From assembly GCA_025603075.1 (NCBI GenBank), contig MU626283.1, forward strand, positions 96,795 through 160,794: DNA of 64,000 nt, in the 5' to 3' direction. Source of the stretch: Neoconidiobolus thromboides FSU 785. Taxonomy: Eukaryota > Entomophthoromycota > Entomophthoromycetes > Entomophthorales > Neoconidiobolaceae. Both the position numbers and the translations under genes were made by a program. A model generated the notes under the pieces. That model ran no database searches. It had not been told where the DNA came from and worked only from the letters and a program-made list of their open reading frames with translations. Shown piece by piece: positions 39,762 through 50,786 of the stretch. The stretch's first letter is position 1. Each line of letters begins with the position of its first letter.

Positions 39762-40873
39762 GTTAGTTATATATTAAATAATAAATAAAGTACACCATAG
39801 AAGTTTTGATTAATTTATGGATCATAGTCAAGGATATTAGGGACCTTTTTGGGGGGTTTTATTGCTTTTGATAAAGGACCCCTTTTTAGATAATAACTAG
39901 GTTAAAAGTGAGTGAAAACTGATTATCCCGTTTCAGCTAATTGAATATTAAACTTTATATAAACCCCAACCGTAGTCTTTATTTACAGACTGTTTTTCTA
40001 GGCTTTTCAAACTCCTTGATTGTTTTTTTTATTAACACTTTTTTAATTATAAAAGGAAGTCCATTTTGCTAAAATTGGCTCAGAAAAAAATTATATCGAA
40101 ACTTTACACTATTTTTAAAATGCTTTTATGCAAATTTATAAATTTTATAATCAACTTAAAGATAAAACAATATAAAAGTTAATTATGACCCTACTATAAC
40201 TTTTATTTCAAACAGTATTATATATAGTACTTTACTACTATAAATAAAAATTATTCATACATTGATTTAGCTTTTTATTTTATTTTTATATTTTATTTTA
40301 TAAAATCAACCATTAATTCCCCACAAATATTACATTGCTTCTCTTAACTGCCATCAAACTTAACTATAATAAAACGAAAACTACTATATGTTTTATTTAC
40401 CAGCTTTAGCATCTTATATTTGTTTTTTTACAAAACTAAAATCTAATAGATTAGTTCTCTCAATAAAAATCGAATCTAATAAAACTTGGTGCCCTTTCTT
40501 CTTTTTGTTTACATTTTTAGAATATCAATATTATAACTATTAATAATATAGTCACTACGATTCCTCCAATAATACTAGTATTAATATTCCATGATTGTTA
40601 TTTTTAGCAAATAAAGCAAGGATAATATCGCTGTTATTAACAAAACCGGGCATTTTTTTTGCCTCTTTTGTTTCAAGATTGAGTAGACCTAATTGGAGTG
40701 GTGAAACTTTTTTATATCAAAAAACATACTATCAGTTATATGAAACTCGTTGAGTTTGTAGCAACTTGAAAAACAACTGAACACAAATTGTATATGTATT
40801 ACTCATAATTTTAATATCTTTTTCATCAAACAAATCCTTAATCCAACATTCATTATCTCATCCAGTTTTATTA

Positions 40874-40976
40874 ATATGGGGGTGTTTTTAGTGTTTAAGA
40901 ATTTTACTAACAATCTTTCCACTTAAATAGCGCTTAAAAAATGGAAAAATAATGAAACTAAAAAACATCCCCATAT
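40874..40976 (-). mobile_element. MITE-like element, reverse, full length
   Basis: ATATGGGGGTGTTTTTAGTG start, TCCACTTAAATAGCGCTTAA, end AACATCCCCATAT. Both terminal repeats are nearly perfect, and TA lies at each outer edge. Confidence 0.88.
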
Positions 40977-41025
40977 CATAATAATTAAAGTCTAACAAAG
41001 TTATACTGTAAGTATTATAAAAACT

Positions 41026-41341
41026 CATTATTGCTTTATTTGTATTTTCTATTAAATGGGTTTCTATTTGTCATCTCCTTTAGTGGATCAATCGACTTTT
41101 TTCTTTTCGATAGTATGATATTATTGACTAACTTAAATCCTTTTTCTAAATATAATTGAAATGCCTCACTACTATTTTTTATACAATTCAGATTTAAAAG
41201 TTAAACTCCATCTAAATAATATAATTTATTTTCAACTATTATACATCCGTCACGATCCTCTCTTGGTGAAAATTCAACTGAATTATATAATGAAAAAATA
41301 AAGAACAGTAGCAGAAATATTAAAAAAAGATCATACTTCAT
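41026..41341 (-). pseudogene. Possible broken small secreted-protein gene
   Basis: From an ATG at 41341 the minus strand reads MKYDLFLIFLLLFFIFSLYN, a good signal peptide, then a short kelch-like phrase NKLYYLDGV before an in-frame taa. The same frame then stays open for about 55 more codons (NSSEAFQLYLEKGFKLVNN, KKSIDPLKEMTNRNPF) up to the next stop. I found no GT-AG intron that removes the stop in phase. It therefore looks like a small gene with one nonsense change, or chance open frames. No family recognised. Confidence 0.3.
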
Positions 41342-41357
41342 TTTTACATTTTACACT

Positions 41358-41573
41358 TTAATCATTTATTTTGGAGTGATAAATCAAACGTATTAAACCT
41401 TCATTAATAACTCTTATAATTTTACTAAAAGAATAATTTTGTGTTATTGAAATTAAATCACCTTTTTTAAAACCTTGAAACCAAAAACTTTGTAGTGTTT
41501 TATTAGTGAAAGTAACAAAAGATATAAGTAAAATAAATAATGAGAGTTTAAGAAGGAACAAAAAAAAGAACAA
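41358..41573 (-). CDS. Small putative secreted or membrane protein, unknown
   Basis: A 71-residue ORF. It starts with MFFFLFLLKLSLFILLISFV, a hydrophobic leader, then has a polar part with FKKGDLISITQNYSFSKIIR. It sits directly upstream of the broken ORF at 41026-41341, in the same direction and with a similar leader, so the two may be parts of one decayed locus. No homology recognised. Confidence 0.25.
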   Translation of the reverse strand: MFFFLFLLKLSLFILLISFVTFTNKTLQSFWFQGFKKGDLISITQNYSFSKIIRVINEGLIRLIYHSKIND

Positions 41574-42132
41574 AAACGGGGATATTGATACAATTAGGCG
41601 ATTAATGAAAGTAAATCATTAAATTTAATTTTTAAATAAGCTTTGAAAACTTAAAATTAACTAAAATAACTAAATAGTAGTATGAATATTGAAAATAAAA
41701 TTAGTAGTTTACTAAGTAAAAATAATAAGTACAAATTTTCTTATTCAATTAATATCAAGTTTATTTTCAAAGAGGTCACAACAAAAAAACAAGACTACAA
41801 AAAATAGATTTAAGTTTTTATATCAATTCATTACTACAACTCAAATGATTTGAGTTTTTATATGCTTTAATAACTAAAATATTCTATAGAATATGCTTAA
41901 ATTACTACATACTAAAACAGCTAGTTAAATTACTATATGAATTCTTTAAAAAATACGGTATGAAATATACTTATATAATAAAATCAAATTTAAATGTAAT
42001 TATCAATTCAGCAAGCATTATTTTAAACATTTACTAAACCATCTTAATAACCTCAAAAATTCAAAAAAAGTGACTCAGAATATCCTATTTATTTCCATTT
42101 AACTTATAGCTAACACTTATTCACTTTTAAAT
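41574..42132. other. Intergenic, no gene seen
   Basis: About 560 bp of AT-rich spacer downstream of SmG on its minus strand. No repeat copy found. Confidence 0.5.
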
Positions 42133-42481
42133 TTAAAGTACTCTTTCTTGAGTTTCCAACAGAACAATACTATTTCCTCTTATTACCTATAAAAACACTC
42201 ATTAACAAGTTCCCCTTAAAAACTAAAACTCAAATTAAAATTTACCACAGTGCCAATAGGCTCGTAACTATTATTATCTAAAAGCTCACTAGCCTCGTCC
42301 AATACAATATTCATAAATGGATCATATCCTCTTAATATACCACTAACTTTACGTTTTGCGTTCATATGGACCATTAATCGTTTGTCCATATATCTTTAAA
42401 AACATGGGTTAGTTTTGAAGCATTGAAGTACTATGGGGATATTTATTACCTCTTTAATTCTGGAGCTTGATTACCACCCAT
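42133..42481 (-). CDS. Small nuclear ribonucleoprotein SmG
   Basis: Three exons (42450-42481, 42246-42393, 42133-42186) join in phase to 77 residues, the normal size of SmG. It is one of seven Sm proteins that form the ring on U1, U2, U4 and U5 snRNAs in the spliceosome. The first exon encodes GGNQAPELKR (PPELKK in most species). The Sm1 motif is YMDKRLMVHMNAKRKVSGIL, then RGYDPFMNIVLDEASE. The Sm2 motif is split by the last intron (GTVVIRGNSIVLLE). It is divergent from the SOD-like mitoribosomal gene, with 220 bp between starts. Confidence 0.94.
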
Positions 42482-42701
42482 TTTTCAAATAATTCAAATA
42501 ATTCAAGTTGTTGAAATTTAATTGTGAAATGTAAGCTATCTTTATTTCATGGGATTGAATTGGTTTTCAGTAAATAAACCAATTAAAACGAAATTTTTTA
42601 AGATTTTTGAAATTATCAAAAGTGAGTTTTCAAAATAGAAAATTAAGTTGATTTTAAAAATACGACAATAGACTAATTTCATACGGAATATAACATTTAG
42701 T

Positions 42702-43789
42702 ATGCTTCAAAGATTCCAACTAATTTCAAGAAAGGGTGTTAAAGGATTAGCACAAGTAATGTCATTGTGTTTATTACTATTATTAATGTGTTTAACCCAC
42801 TCGTTTATAGACTCTCTGCAGAGAAAAACATACTTTAATCCCGATCTCGACTGAGTTACAAAATATTAAGTTATATCCAAAAACACAAATGAAATATATA
42901 ATTAAAGAAATGGAACAATTAACTGATAAATTAAATGATATTACTGAAGGTAAGAAAATAAGTTCATATTATTAAGAATTAATTTTAATTTTAATTATTC
43001 TCAAAAGGTACTAAATATGAGAGCGAAAACTTATATCAAACGATGGTAAAAAGTAGTGGCCAATATTATGATACAAATATTTTTAATTATTCATCTCAAT
43101 TATGGAATATGTCCTTTTTTTTACAAGCTTTGGTAGGTTTACACCACGATATCTTTAACATTTTAGCATATATTTATTTATAAATTTATACAGAGTCCAA
43201 CTCAAATCCCAATTAAAACTGATTTAAAAAATAGGCTTATTGCTAACTTTGGTTCTTTACAAGGATTTCAATCTCAAGTAAGTTGAACTTTGTTATAGAG
43301 CTGAATCAAAACTTATTATATTCTTTTAGTTTATGGCTGCTGCTGAAGGTGTATTTGGCAATGGTTGGGTTTGGTACGTTTTTATTTTAAGTAAATTTGA
43401 AAAAACGATTAACTATTTTAGGTTAGTTGAAGACGCTAGGGGTGAATTGAAGATTGTTAATACAATCAACTCAGGTATTGTAATTAACAATAACAACAAA
43501 AACAAGACTAACTATAAAAAATTATATAGGCAATCCATTAATACCTAATCGTTTACAAAGCATTGAAGGAGTAAGCACTGAAATCAATGAGCAATTATTA
43601 AGTAAATTACCATTTACATTATCTAAAGACAAACCAACCGGATATTATATCCCAATTTTAAATTTAAATATGTGGCAATCCGGTTATATTTTAGATCATG
43701 AAAATCAAGTCAAATTATATACAAATCAATTTTTAAATACCTTAGATTGGAATATTATTCATCAACGTTTATTTCGTGAAAAATATTAA
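42702..43789 (+). CDS. Mitochondrial small-subunit ribosomal protein, Fe/Mn-SOD-like (mS42/mS43 type)
   Basis: About seven exons encode roughly 270 residues with an N-terminal basic presequence (MLQRFQLISRKGVKGLAQ). The chain aligns by eye with the iron/manganese superoxide dismutase fold: LTDKLNDITEGTKYE, IFNYSSQLWNMSFFLQAL, AAAEGVFGNGWVWLVED, NLNMWQSGYILDHENQVK and FLNTLDWNIIHQRL. The metal ligands are gone: the two His of the FNHAAQ-WNH region are Tyr and Met, and the D-x-W-E-H motif is NMWQSG. This is the pattern of mS42/mS43, SOD-like proteins of the fungal mitochondrial ribosome that have no catalytic role. Which of the two it is cannot be decided here. It is convergent with the RanBP2 zinc-finger gene (97 bp between stops). 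Confidence 0.85.
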
Positions 43790-43886
43790 ATAAAATTAAT
43801 ATTATTAGAATTTAAAAATATAATAAATTTTATTTTATAGATGTTATCTGTATTTTATTTTTATCTTTAAATAGTTTTTATTGAAT

Positions 43887-44586
43887 TTATTTTTCTATCT
43901 TTTCACTCTCATTCGCTGTTTCTATCACTCTCTCTTTAATTTCTTCTATTTCTTTTACTTCCGTCTCTTCGCTTTCCTTGACTTCTTCTTTTTCAATTTC
44001 TATATCCTCGATTTCTTCTATCTTTTCTTCTACCTTTTCTTCTTTACATTTAAAACAACTTTTCCTAAACGAAAAATTAATAGCACCACACCCATTACAT
44101 TCCCAATCTCCTTTCTTGACCATTTCTGCATCTGCTTTCCTCAACCCTTCATCACTAACCAAAGCATTACATTTCATACAAGAAGAACGATAAGCAAAAT
44201 TATGAAAATCACACTCAACACATAACCAATCTCCTCGCATTAATTTCATTTGGGATTCCCCTTCATAAGCTTCTTTAGGGGCATCGCACGAGTTACAATT
44301 GGTTCTTTTACGAAAGTTGTGGTTACCACAACGACCACATGTCCAGTCCCCATCAAGGTATTTGGTTGCTGGCTTTTTATGAGGATGAGAGAAATCTCTT
44401 AATTGTAAGTTGGTAGAATGATAGAGATTCTAAAAAAGCTAGTCAGTTATGTTAATAGGTTAGTTTTAAGAATAATATTACCTTCTTGATAATATTGGTT
44501 AGTAATGGTTGGAGAGGATATAACTTTTTAAATTGACTTAAGAGTATGGTTTGTCTTACTATCGTTTTTAAAGGTTGTAATAACAT
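43887..44586 (-). CDS. Three-finger RanBP2-type zinc-finger protein with likely mitochondrial presequence
   Basis: Two exons (44482-44586 and 43887-44429) give 215 residues. Three RanBP2-type fingers follow each other, each W-x-C-x2-C-x3-N-x6-C-x2-C: DWTCGRCGNHNFRKRTNC, then DWLCVECDFHNFAYRSSC and DWECNGCGAINFSFRKSC. Such fingers bind single-stranded RNA (GGU-type) in proteins such as ZRANB2. The N-terminus MLLQPLKTIVRQTILLSQFK is basic, hydrophobic and free of acids, as in mitochondrial import signals. The C-terminal 50 residues are a Glu/Lys-rich low-complexity tail. A role in mitochondrial RNA handling is my inference. A shorter model starting at 44249 would lose the first finger and the presequence. 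Confidence 0.85.
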
Positions 44587-44719
44587 TTTTTTGAGTTTAG
44601 ATGAAAAGAGTGAGTTCAGTTAATGAATTGATTTTGGAGATTCATCAAGACAACCATATCCCTTTTGATAGGACTTAAAATTTTTACTAAATTTAATTTA
44701 GTTACTTTAATATTTTTAG

Positions 44720-44824
44720 TATATAGGGCTGTTTTTTTAGTTACATTATTTTTCCATTTTTTAAGCACTATTTGAGTGGAAAGATTGTAGTAAAATTCTT
44801 AAATAAAAAAACACATCCCCATAT
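44720..44824 (+). mobile_element. MITE-like element, forward
   Basis: TATATAGGGCTGTTTTTTTA start, TTTTTCCATTTTTTAAGCAC, end AAACACATCCCCATA. The left terminal repeat is changed. Confidence 0.8.
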
Positions 44825-44995
44825 TTGATTCATTCAATATTTATAATGGCTTAATTATAGACTTGCTAATAGACCTTTATTATTTAATTTATTTATTTAA
44901 CTATTAATTACTATAAACTAAAGTAAAGACTATTTATTTTTCTAATATTAAATTCTTTACTTTAATAATTAGCTTATATAGCTGCTTAAGTTGAG

Positions 44996-45120
44996 TGTTT
45001 TTTTCTACTTCATTACTTTTTCTATCTTTTAAGTGCTATTTGAGTAGAAAATTTTACTAACAAATTTTCTACTCAAATAGCACTTAAAAGATAGAAAAAG
45101 TAATGAAGTAGAAAAAAACA
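44996..45120. repeat. Perfect 59-bp inverted repeat (foldback MITE derivative)
   Basis: Left arm 44996-45054 and right arm 45062-45120 are exact reverse complements over 59 bases, separated by the 7-base loop TACTAAC. Each arm is the left half of the local MITE family (CTACTTCATTACTTTTTC, AAGTGCTATTTGAGTAG). The right flank keeps the family end ACATCTCCATA. It looks like a forward copy joined to an inverted copy at a short AAAATT match. Confidence 0.92.
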
Positions 45121-46376
45121 TCTCCATATATATAATTTCCAAATAACTATCATTCTACAAATATACAATATGTACTTTTAATAAGTTAATACACTACTAT
45201 TGGAAAATATATCAATATTTTTTTAAAATTACATTTATATAAATTTCTGTCATACAACTGATTTTGATAAAAACAATTTCAAAAAAATATCAATTTAATT
45301 GATTAAAAACAGTATAATTTAAGTTAAAATTTAGAAAATATAAAAAAACTGTCTACTTTTTATATATTATAAACCTTAACCAAAAAATATTGTTTTAATT
45401 TGTTTTATTTAATTTTTATATTTATATTCAAAATTAAGGAAATTTTAGAATAATTGGTCAACTATAATAAAATGATAACTAATTCGTAGATGATAGCTCC
45501 TATAATTATTAATTTTAAGTTAAAATTTACTAGGCATACCAAAACAAAAATACAGTTCATTGAGTGGGCTGGAGCTGGGTAGTTGATAGTGAAGTTAACA
45601 ATTTCGATAATCAGTAATTAATCAGAATACCCATGATTATAATGAAAACACTTCTATAGTCATATCATTTGGTATTAAAGCGAGTTTTCTGAGAGCTAAC
45701 TATTTAATAATAGGCAAAGCTGGGGATATACATTGGATTAGCTTACTAGCTTTATATGATTACTTTTGCAAAAATTCCTATTGAACTTATAACTTTGTAT
45801 AGTGTAATTTTCATCTTTCAGCTTAAAGTGATTTCTTTTAGTTTGCTACTAAAAATTTTTACATGAAGTTAATAGTCTTACAAAGGATGATGGTTCCTGA
45901 CTTGTATAAAAAAGATTATCAGTAAATTTAAAGATAATAAGTGGCGTTTAAATGTAACAAGCTTTAAGCTCTAATTTTGAATACAAAGATATAATTAGAA
46001 AATGATTTTAAATCATCTTTTTTATACATTTTATTTAAATACAACATAATAAAACACATATTCTAAAATACAGATTATTGATTCAGCTACCAACAAAATT
46101 CATCTAAATGGAATGTCTTAATAATTTGAATTGTTATTTTGATATATGTTTTTGTAATTATTCTATTATCAAAATATACGTGAATAACAATCAATGTCTT
46201 TAAAATAAGTAATTTGATGTTAATCAAAATAAATTAAACAAGGATCTACTCTTATATAATAAACTCTGCTCATTTTAATCAACCACTTATGTAACACAAT
46301 AGTAAATTTATTAACTGTTTGGGTTACCATATTAATTATTAAATTTTGAGAAAAAGTGTATTTTAATAGAGTATTA

Positions 46377-46456
46377 CTTGGAGATGTTTTTTTGACTTCA
46401 CTACTTGAGGGGAAAAATTGTTAGTAAAATTCTTAAATACAAAAATACATCCTCAT
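46377..46456 (+). mobile_element. MITE-like element, internally deleted
   Basis: TTGGAGATGTTTTTTTGACT start and AAATACATCCTCAT end. About 25 bases of the core between CTTCACTA and CTTGAG are missing. Confidence 0.75.
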
Positions 46457-46822
46457 TTTTTATTTTTTGTCCATTATTATATTATCTCATTTATTTGACA
46501 ATAACTCACTTTGCATTTATCAGTTATGTTATGTGATTCTTAATCCTCTATTATTATTCTAAAGAAGTATCATAAACAAGAGGAAACTTTATACTAGTTT
46601 ATCTTCATTTCAATTGTTAACATTCCAATAAACTTTCAGATAGCGCAAAAAAGAAGTGTTGACCTATAACAATGGGCTTCTAATATAGTAAAATGCAGCA
46701 CTATTCAAACTTAATTACTATTTAAGACCCAACTACATCTTATTTATAAAAAAATTTTAAAGTAAAAACGTAATGGACTACTAAAAACAATTGATGATAT
46801 AAGAGAAGTTAAAATAAAATTT

Positions 46823-46936
46823 GGTAAATAGTGGGTTTTATATTGTATTGACTTAAGGTTATTATCTAATTCAATTATACACTACTTTTACTACCCTTTA
46901 AATGAAGTAGATTATAAATCACGCTCAAGACCTTGA
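46823..46936 (+). pseudogene. Possible Ty3/gypsy reverse transcriptase relic
   Basis: One plus-strand frame reads WVLYCIDLRLLSNSIIHYFY then YPLNEVDY. This resembles the RT core 'W-R-x-C-[IV]-D-Y-R-x-L-N...YPLP-x-[IV]-D' of Ty3/gypsy elements. Stops lie just before and after, and neighbouring frames are closed. No LTRs seen. Short similarity only. Confidence 0.35.
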
Positions 46937-48044
46937 CGTTATCTTCATATACAAGCAATGCCCATTTAATAATTGAATTTAGAATGCATCAAAAAATAAA
47001 CCAAGTTGATATATTTCAATTCTAATTTATCCTAACTTTAGCTTTAAAAGTAAGACCTATGATAAGTTTTTAATTGGGTAAAGAACAAGTAAAAGAAGGA
47101 AGAATAGTCGAGATTCCAGCTTTCATTTCTAAAGAAACTACTATTTAATTAAGTACAACAGAACTGATCAATCTCAAACTTAGTTTTGGCACAAATCTAT
47201 CTAGAGAATTGAAGTCAGACAACTGCTCTCCCTTGCACTCCAGTTCAATAAGTTACTTTCACCTCAAGCGCTAAATACTAATAGAATAATAATTAATTTG
47301 ATATTGTTATCACAAAATTAATCGTAGTATTTTATAATCATACTAGTATATTACAGTTTTAACAGCTTTATTATAATTTGATCATATTTGATTTGATGTT
47401 ATCTAAAGTTGTTATATTACAAGTTGTTTATAAACTATTACAGATATTTGGGTTAAGTTTAATCAACATTAAGCTTTAAAAGTATTACCTATTATTGCTT
47501 TTTTATTGAACTATTAAATATTTTATATTATTTATACTATAATAGTCATAAGTTGATTGTTCTCTAATTATTAAATGCCAAACTTTTTAGATATTTCCGC
47601 TTTATTTTTATATCAATATCTTTTGACACTTTTAATCATATTAATTTTGACAGTTTATTATTTTTAATAAAACTAAAATAAAACTATCTTCTAAGTGAGG
47701 CTAGAATTATTGAGCATTAGGTAATTGTTGAATTCAATAATAAAACTTGCTTTTTTAAAATCAATATAATATAAAAATTAATATATGTATATTTAATATT
47801 TGACTCTTATTTGTATATGGTAAAAAATTAAGTATAAAGATAGTGATAACCAGCTTAGATTTGATATATTATGAAAAATAAACTGATATTAAATAATGGC
47901 TATTGTTTTGTTTTACATAAATGAATTATCTAATATTTATAAATTTCCATATAATATACATATTGTAATAGTGCTTACTAAAAATAACAACAAACATTGT
48001 AGTAGTAATAGTCACTTAAAATTACTTTATCTAATCAAAATAAG

Positions 48045-48148
48045 ATATGAGGATGTTTTTTTGGCTTCATCACTTTTTCTATTTTTAAGCGCTATTTGAG
48101 TAGAAAAATTATTAGTAAAATTCTTAAACAGAAAAATACATCCCCACA
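48045..48148 (+). mobile_element. MITE-like element, forward, full length
   Basis: ATATGAGGATGTTTTTTTGG start, core CTTCATCACTTTTTC, AAGCGCTATTTGAGTAG, end AAATACATCCCCACA. Confidence 0.85.
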
Positions 48149-48880
48149 TGTTACATCAAGAAAGTTATTATTTCATTCAAAATAATAATCCATATAAAAT
48201 GACTTCAAAAATAATCTCAATATTAAAAAAAAAACAATTACCGTGAAGATAACCGATTGCAACATTAGTGAATTCTATGTCGAAATAATTATTATTTTTA
48301 GTAATAAAAAATGCTTTCTATTGCAACTAATAACTTTCCAATTTTTTCCAATCAAAACACTAAGATTGTTTTTAAATAGCATTATATTAAAATATCTAAT
48401 TAAATACTCTACACCTCCAATTTAGTAACAAATTTTTTATTTACACGTAATAATCATAAAAAGAACTATCAACAAAATATTAACTTTCGATATTAATCAA
48501 TAACATTTAATATTTGAACCACGTTTGATTAATAATTCGATTTTCATATTAAGAATAGTAAATTTCATTAAATAAATTCATACAATTACAACTTACAGCA
48601 AACTAAATTTCATTGGTTGAAATTCAATGGTTAAAAATTTAGCAAGGATATTTTTTAAAGAATAATAAGGGATTATTAATAGCTTACATTTGATTGGATA
48701 CTATCTGAAACTTCAAAAAAATTCTATCAAAAATGAACTATGGGGATTAAGTTTTGTAGTTATTAAACCAATAACAACTCAAGGATAAGAATAACTCTCT
48801 ATCAAAACCAATAGTGTTGCCTAAGTATTAAAAAATTAAATCGAATTAATAACTAATATTGAAATTCTTACAATCCTAGG

Positions 48881-48888
48881 TATATAAA
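48881..48888 (+). promoter_or_regulatory. TATA box of the S-adenosylhomocysteinase gene
   Basis: TATATAAA, 59 bp before the start codon, in a less AT-rich context (CCTAGG before it). Fits a strongly expressed gene. Confidence 0.55.
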
Positions 48889-48946
48889 GCTTTAGGATGA
48901 AATATCAAGCTTACTTTTTTCGAAAAAGAAAACCCAAATATAAAAA

Positions 48947-50248
48947 ATGGCTACCCAAAACTATAAAGTTGCTGATATCTCCCTCGCCGCTTTCGGTCGT
49001 AAAGAAATTGAATTAGCTGAAAATGAGATGCCTGGTCTCATGTATCTCCGTGAAAAATTCGGTAAAAGCCAACCATTAGCTGGTGCTCGTATTGTAGGAT
49101 GTTTACATATGACCATTCAAACTGCTGTCTTAATTGAAACTTTAACTGCTCTTGGTGCTGAAGTCACTTGGTCCTCCTGTAATATTTTCTCTACTCAAGA
49201 TCATGCTGCTGCTGCTATTGCTGCTACCGGCGTACCAGTTTTCGCTTGGAAAGGTGAAACCGATGAAGAATATATTTGGTGTATTGAACAAACCCTTGCC
49301 TCTTTCAAGGATGGTAAGCACTTCAATCTTATCTTAGATGATGGGGGTGATTTAACTAAGCTCATTCACGATAAATATCCACAATATCTTGAAGGATGCA
49401 AAGGTGTATCTGAAGAAACTACTACTGGTGTTCACCATCTTTATACTGCTCTTAAAGAAGGTAAACTTAGAATTCCTGCTATTAACGTTAATGATTCTGT
49501 TACCAAATCCAAATTCGATAACTTATACGGTTGTCGTGAATCTTTAATTGATGGTATTAAACGTGCCACTGATGTTATGATTGCTGGTAAAGTAGCTATT
49601 GTTGCTGGTTATGGTGACGTAGGTAAGGGTTGTGCTGCTGCTTTACGCGGTATGGGTGCTCGTGTTATTGTTACTGAAATTGATCCAATTAATGCTTTAC
49701 AAGCTTCCATGGAAGGTTATGAAGTTACTACTTTAGATGCTTCTGTAGATGAAGCCAATATTTTCGTCACTACCACTGGTAACAGAGATATTATCACTGG
49801 TGAACATATGTTAAAAATGAAAGATGATTCCATTGTATGTAACATTGGTCATTTTGATGTTGAAATTGATGTTGCTTGGTTAAAAGCTAATGCCAAATCA
49901 GTAGAAAACATTAAACCACAAGTTGATAGATATACTATGCCATCAGGTCGTCATATTATTTTATTAGCTGAAGGTCGTCTTGTTAATTTAGCTTGTGCTA
50001 CTGGTCATCCATCTTTTGTTATGTCCAATTCTTTCTCTAATCAAGTACTTGCTCAAATTGCCCTCTGGACTGATAATGCTTCTTATCCATTAGGTGTTCA
50101 TATGCTTCCAAAACATCTTGATGAAGAAGTAGCTCGTGCTCATCTTTCCAAATTAGGTGTTAAATTAACTCAACTTAATAATGCTCAATCAGAATACCTT
50201 GGTATTAAACCAGAAGGTCCATTCAAGCCAAACCATTACCGTTATTAA
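48947..50248 (+). CDS. SAH1: S-adenosyl-L-homocysteine hydrolase
   Basis: Single-exon protein of 433 residues, full length for fungi. It splits S-adenosylhomocysteine into adenosine and homocysteine in the cytosol, relieving product inhibition of all SAM-dependent methylation. Signatures: [51 protein letters not shown], the NAD-binding loop [12 protein letters not shown], and the C-terminal [10 protein letters not shown] whose Lys and Tyr reach the neighbouring subunit's NAD. All these are intact. The lack of introns, the C-ending codons (ATC, CTC, ACC) early in the gene and a good TATA box suggest high expression. It stands alone, with a 4-kb repeat-filled spacer upstream. Confidence 0.98.
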   Translation: MATQNYKVADISLAAFGRKEIELAENEMPGLMYLREKFGKSQPLAGARIVGCLHMTIQTAVLIETLTALGAEVTWSSCNIFSTQDHAAAAIAATGVPVFAWKGETDEEYIWCIEQTLASFKDGKHFNLILDDGGDLTKLIHDKYPQYLEGCKGVSEETTTGVHHLYTALKEGKLRIPAINVNDSVTKSKFDNLYGCRESLIDGIKRATDVMIAGKVAIVAGYGDVGKGCAAALRGMGARVIVTEIDPINALQASMEGYEVTTLDASVDEANIFVTTTGNRDIITGEHMLKMKDDSIVCNIGHFDVEIDVAWLKANAKSVENIKPQVDRYTMPSGRHIILLAEGRLVNLACATGHPSFVMSNSFSNQVLAQIALWTDNASYPLGVHMLPKHLDEEVARAHLSKLGVKLTQLNNAQSEYLGIKPEGPFKPNHYRY

Positions 50249-50786
50249 AAAGGTGAACACGTAGTAAGTTTTATTTTATATTAATTTCTAAGATAAAACT
50301 TGTTTCCCTTTTTACCTGTAATATAGTAGAGATACTCAACGGATCTCTTCATCTCCCTACTCCTCCTTTCCTCTCAATCTTAAAATTACCACTTTTACTT
50401 TTGCATGTTTTCAAAATTGTTTTTCCTCAACGGGGTTACTAAATTTATAACTTTTTAAATTGATTACTTATAAAAAATAGGTTTTTTATTTATTATGTTT
50501 TTTTATTTTTATTTTTTCTAACCTTGAATGTTAAATTTCAAGTGTGTTATTTTTGAAATTATTTTGGGCTAATCCATAATTTTTTTTGACTAATCCTAGC
50601 AATTAAATAGAAATAAGTCAAATTTAATATTACAACGGTCCAAAATTTGATTCAAATGGGTATGTTATCGAGATTAAAAGTCAATGAAAGAGAAACGTCT
50701 ATATACTCCAAACTAAAAACTAATATAAAAGATAACTAACTTCGGTTATTTATTTATTTTTTCAATCAACTAAAAACTAAAAACTA
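50249..50786. other. Intergenic, no gene seen
   Basis: About 540 bp with the pyrimidine-rich 3' region of the S-adenosylhomocysteinase gene and the promoter of the Cys-rich protein. No repeats. Confidence 0.5.

Larger units (their letters stand above)
39401..41025. other. Intergenic with two MITE copies
   Basis: About 1.6 kb. Contains MITE-like copies at 39656-39761 and 40874-40976. No other coding signal seen. Confidence 0.55.
44587..48946. other. Long gene-poor spacer with MITEs, a palindrome and a possible RT relic
   Basis: About 4.3 kb without an intact gene. It contains MITE-like copies at 44720-44824, 46377-46456 and 48045-48148, a perfect palindrome at 44996-45120, and a stop-ridden retrotransposon-like segment near 46823-46936. 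The last few hundred bases are the promoter of the S-adenosylhomocysteinase gene. Confidence 0.6.

Noticed and set aside
42702-43789. Mitochondrial superoxide dismutase
   Set aside because: SOD fold is visible but the metal-binding His/Asp residues are replaced; fits mS42/mS43.
47896-48099. 67-codon ORF near 48 kb
   Set aside because: Ends within the MITE at 48045; no coding support.
48243-48425. 60-codon ORF upstream of the S-adenosylhomocysteinase gene
   Set aside because: AT-driven composition, no start context or domain.
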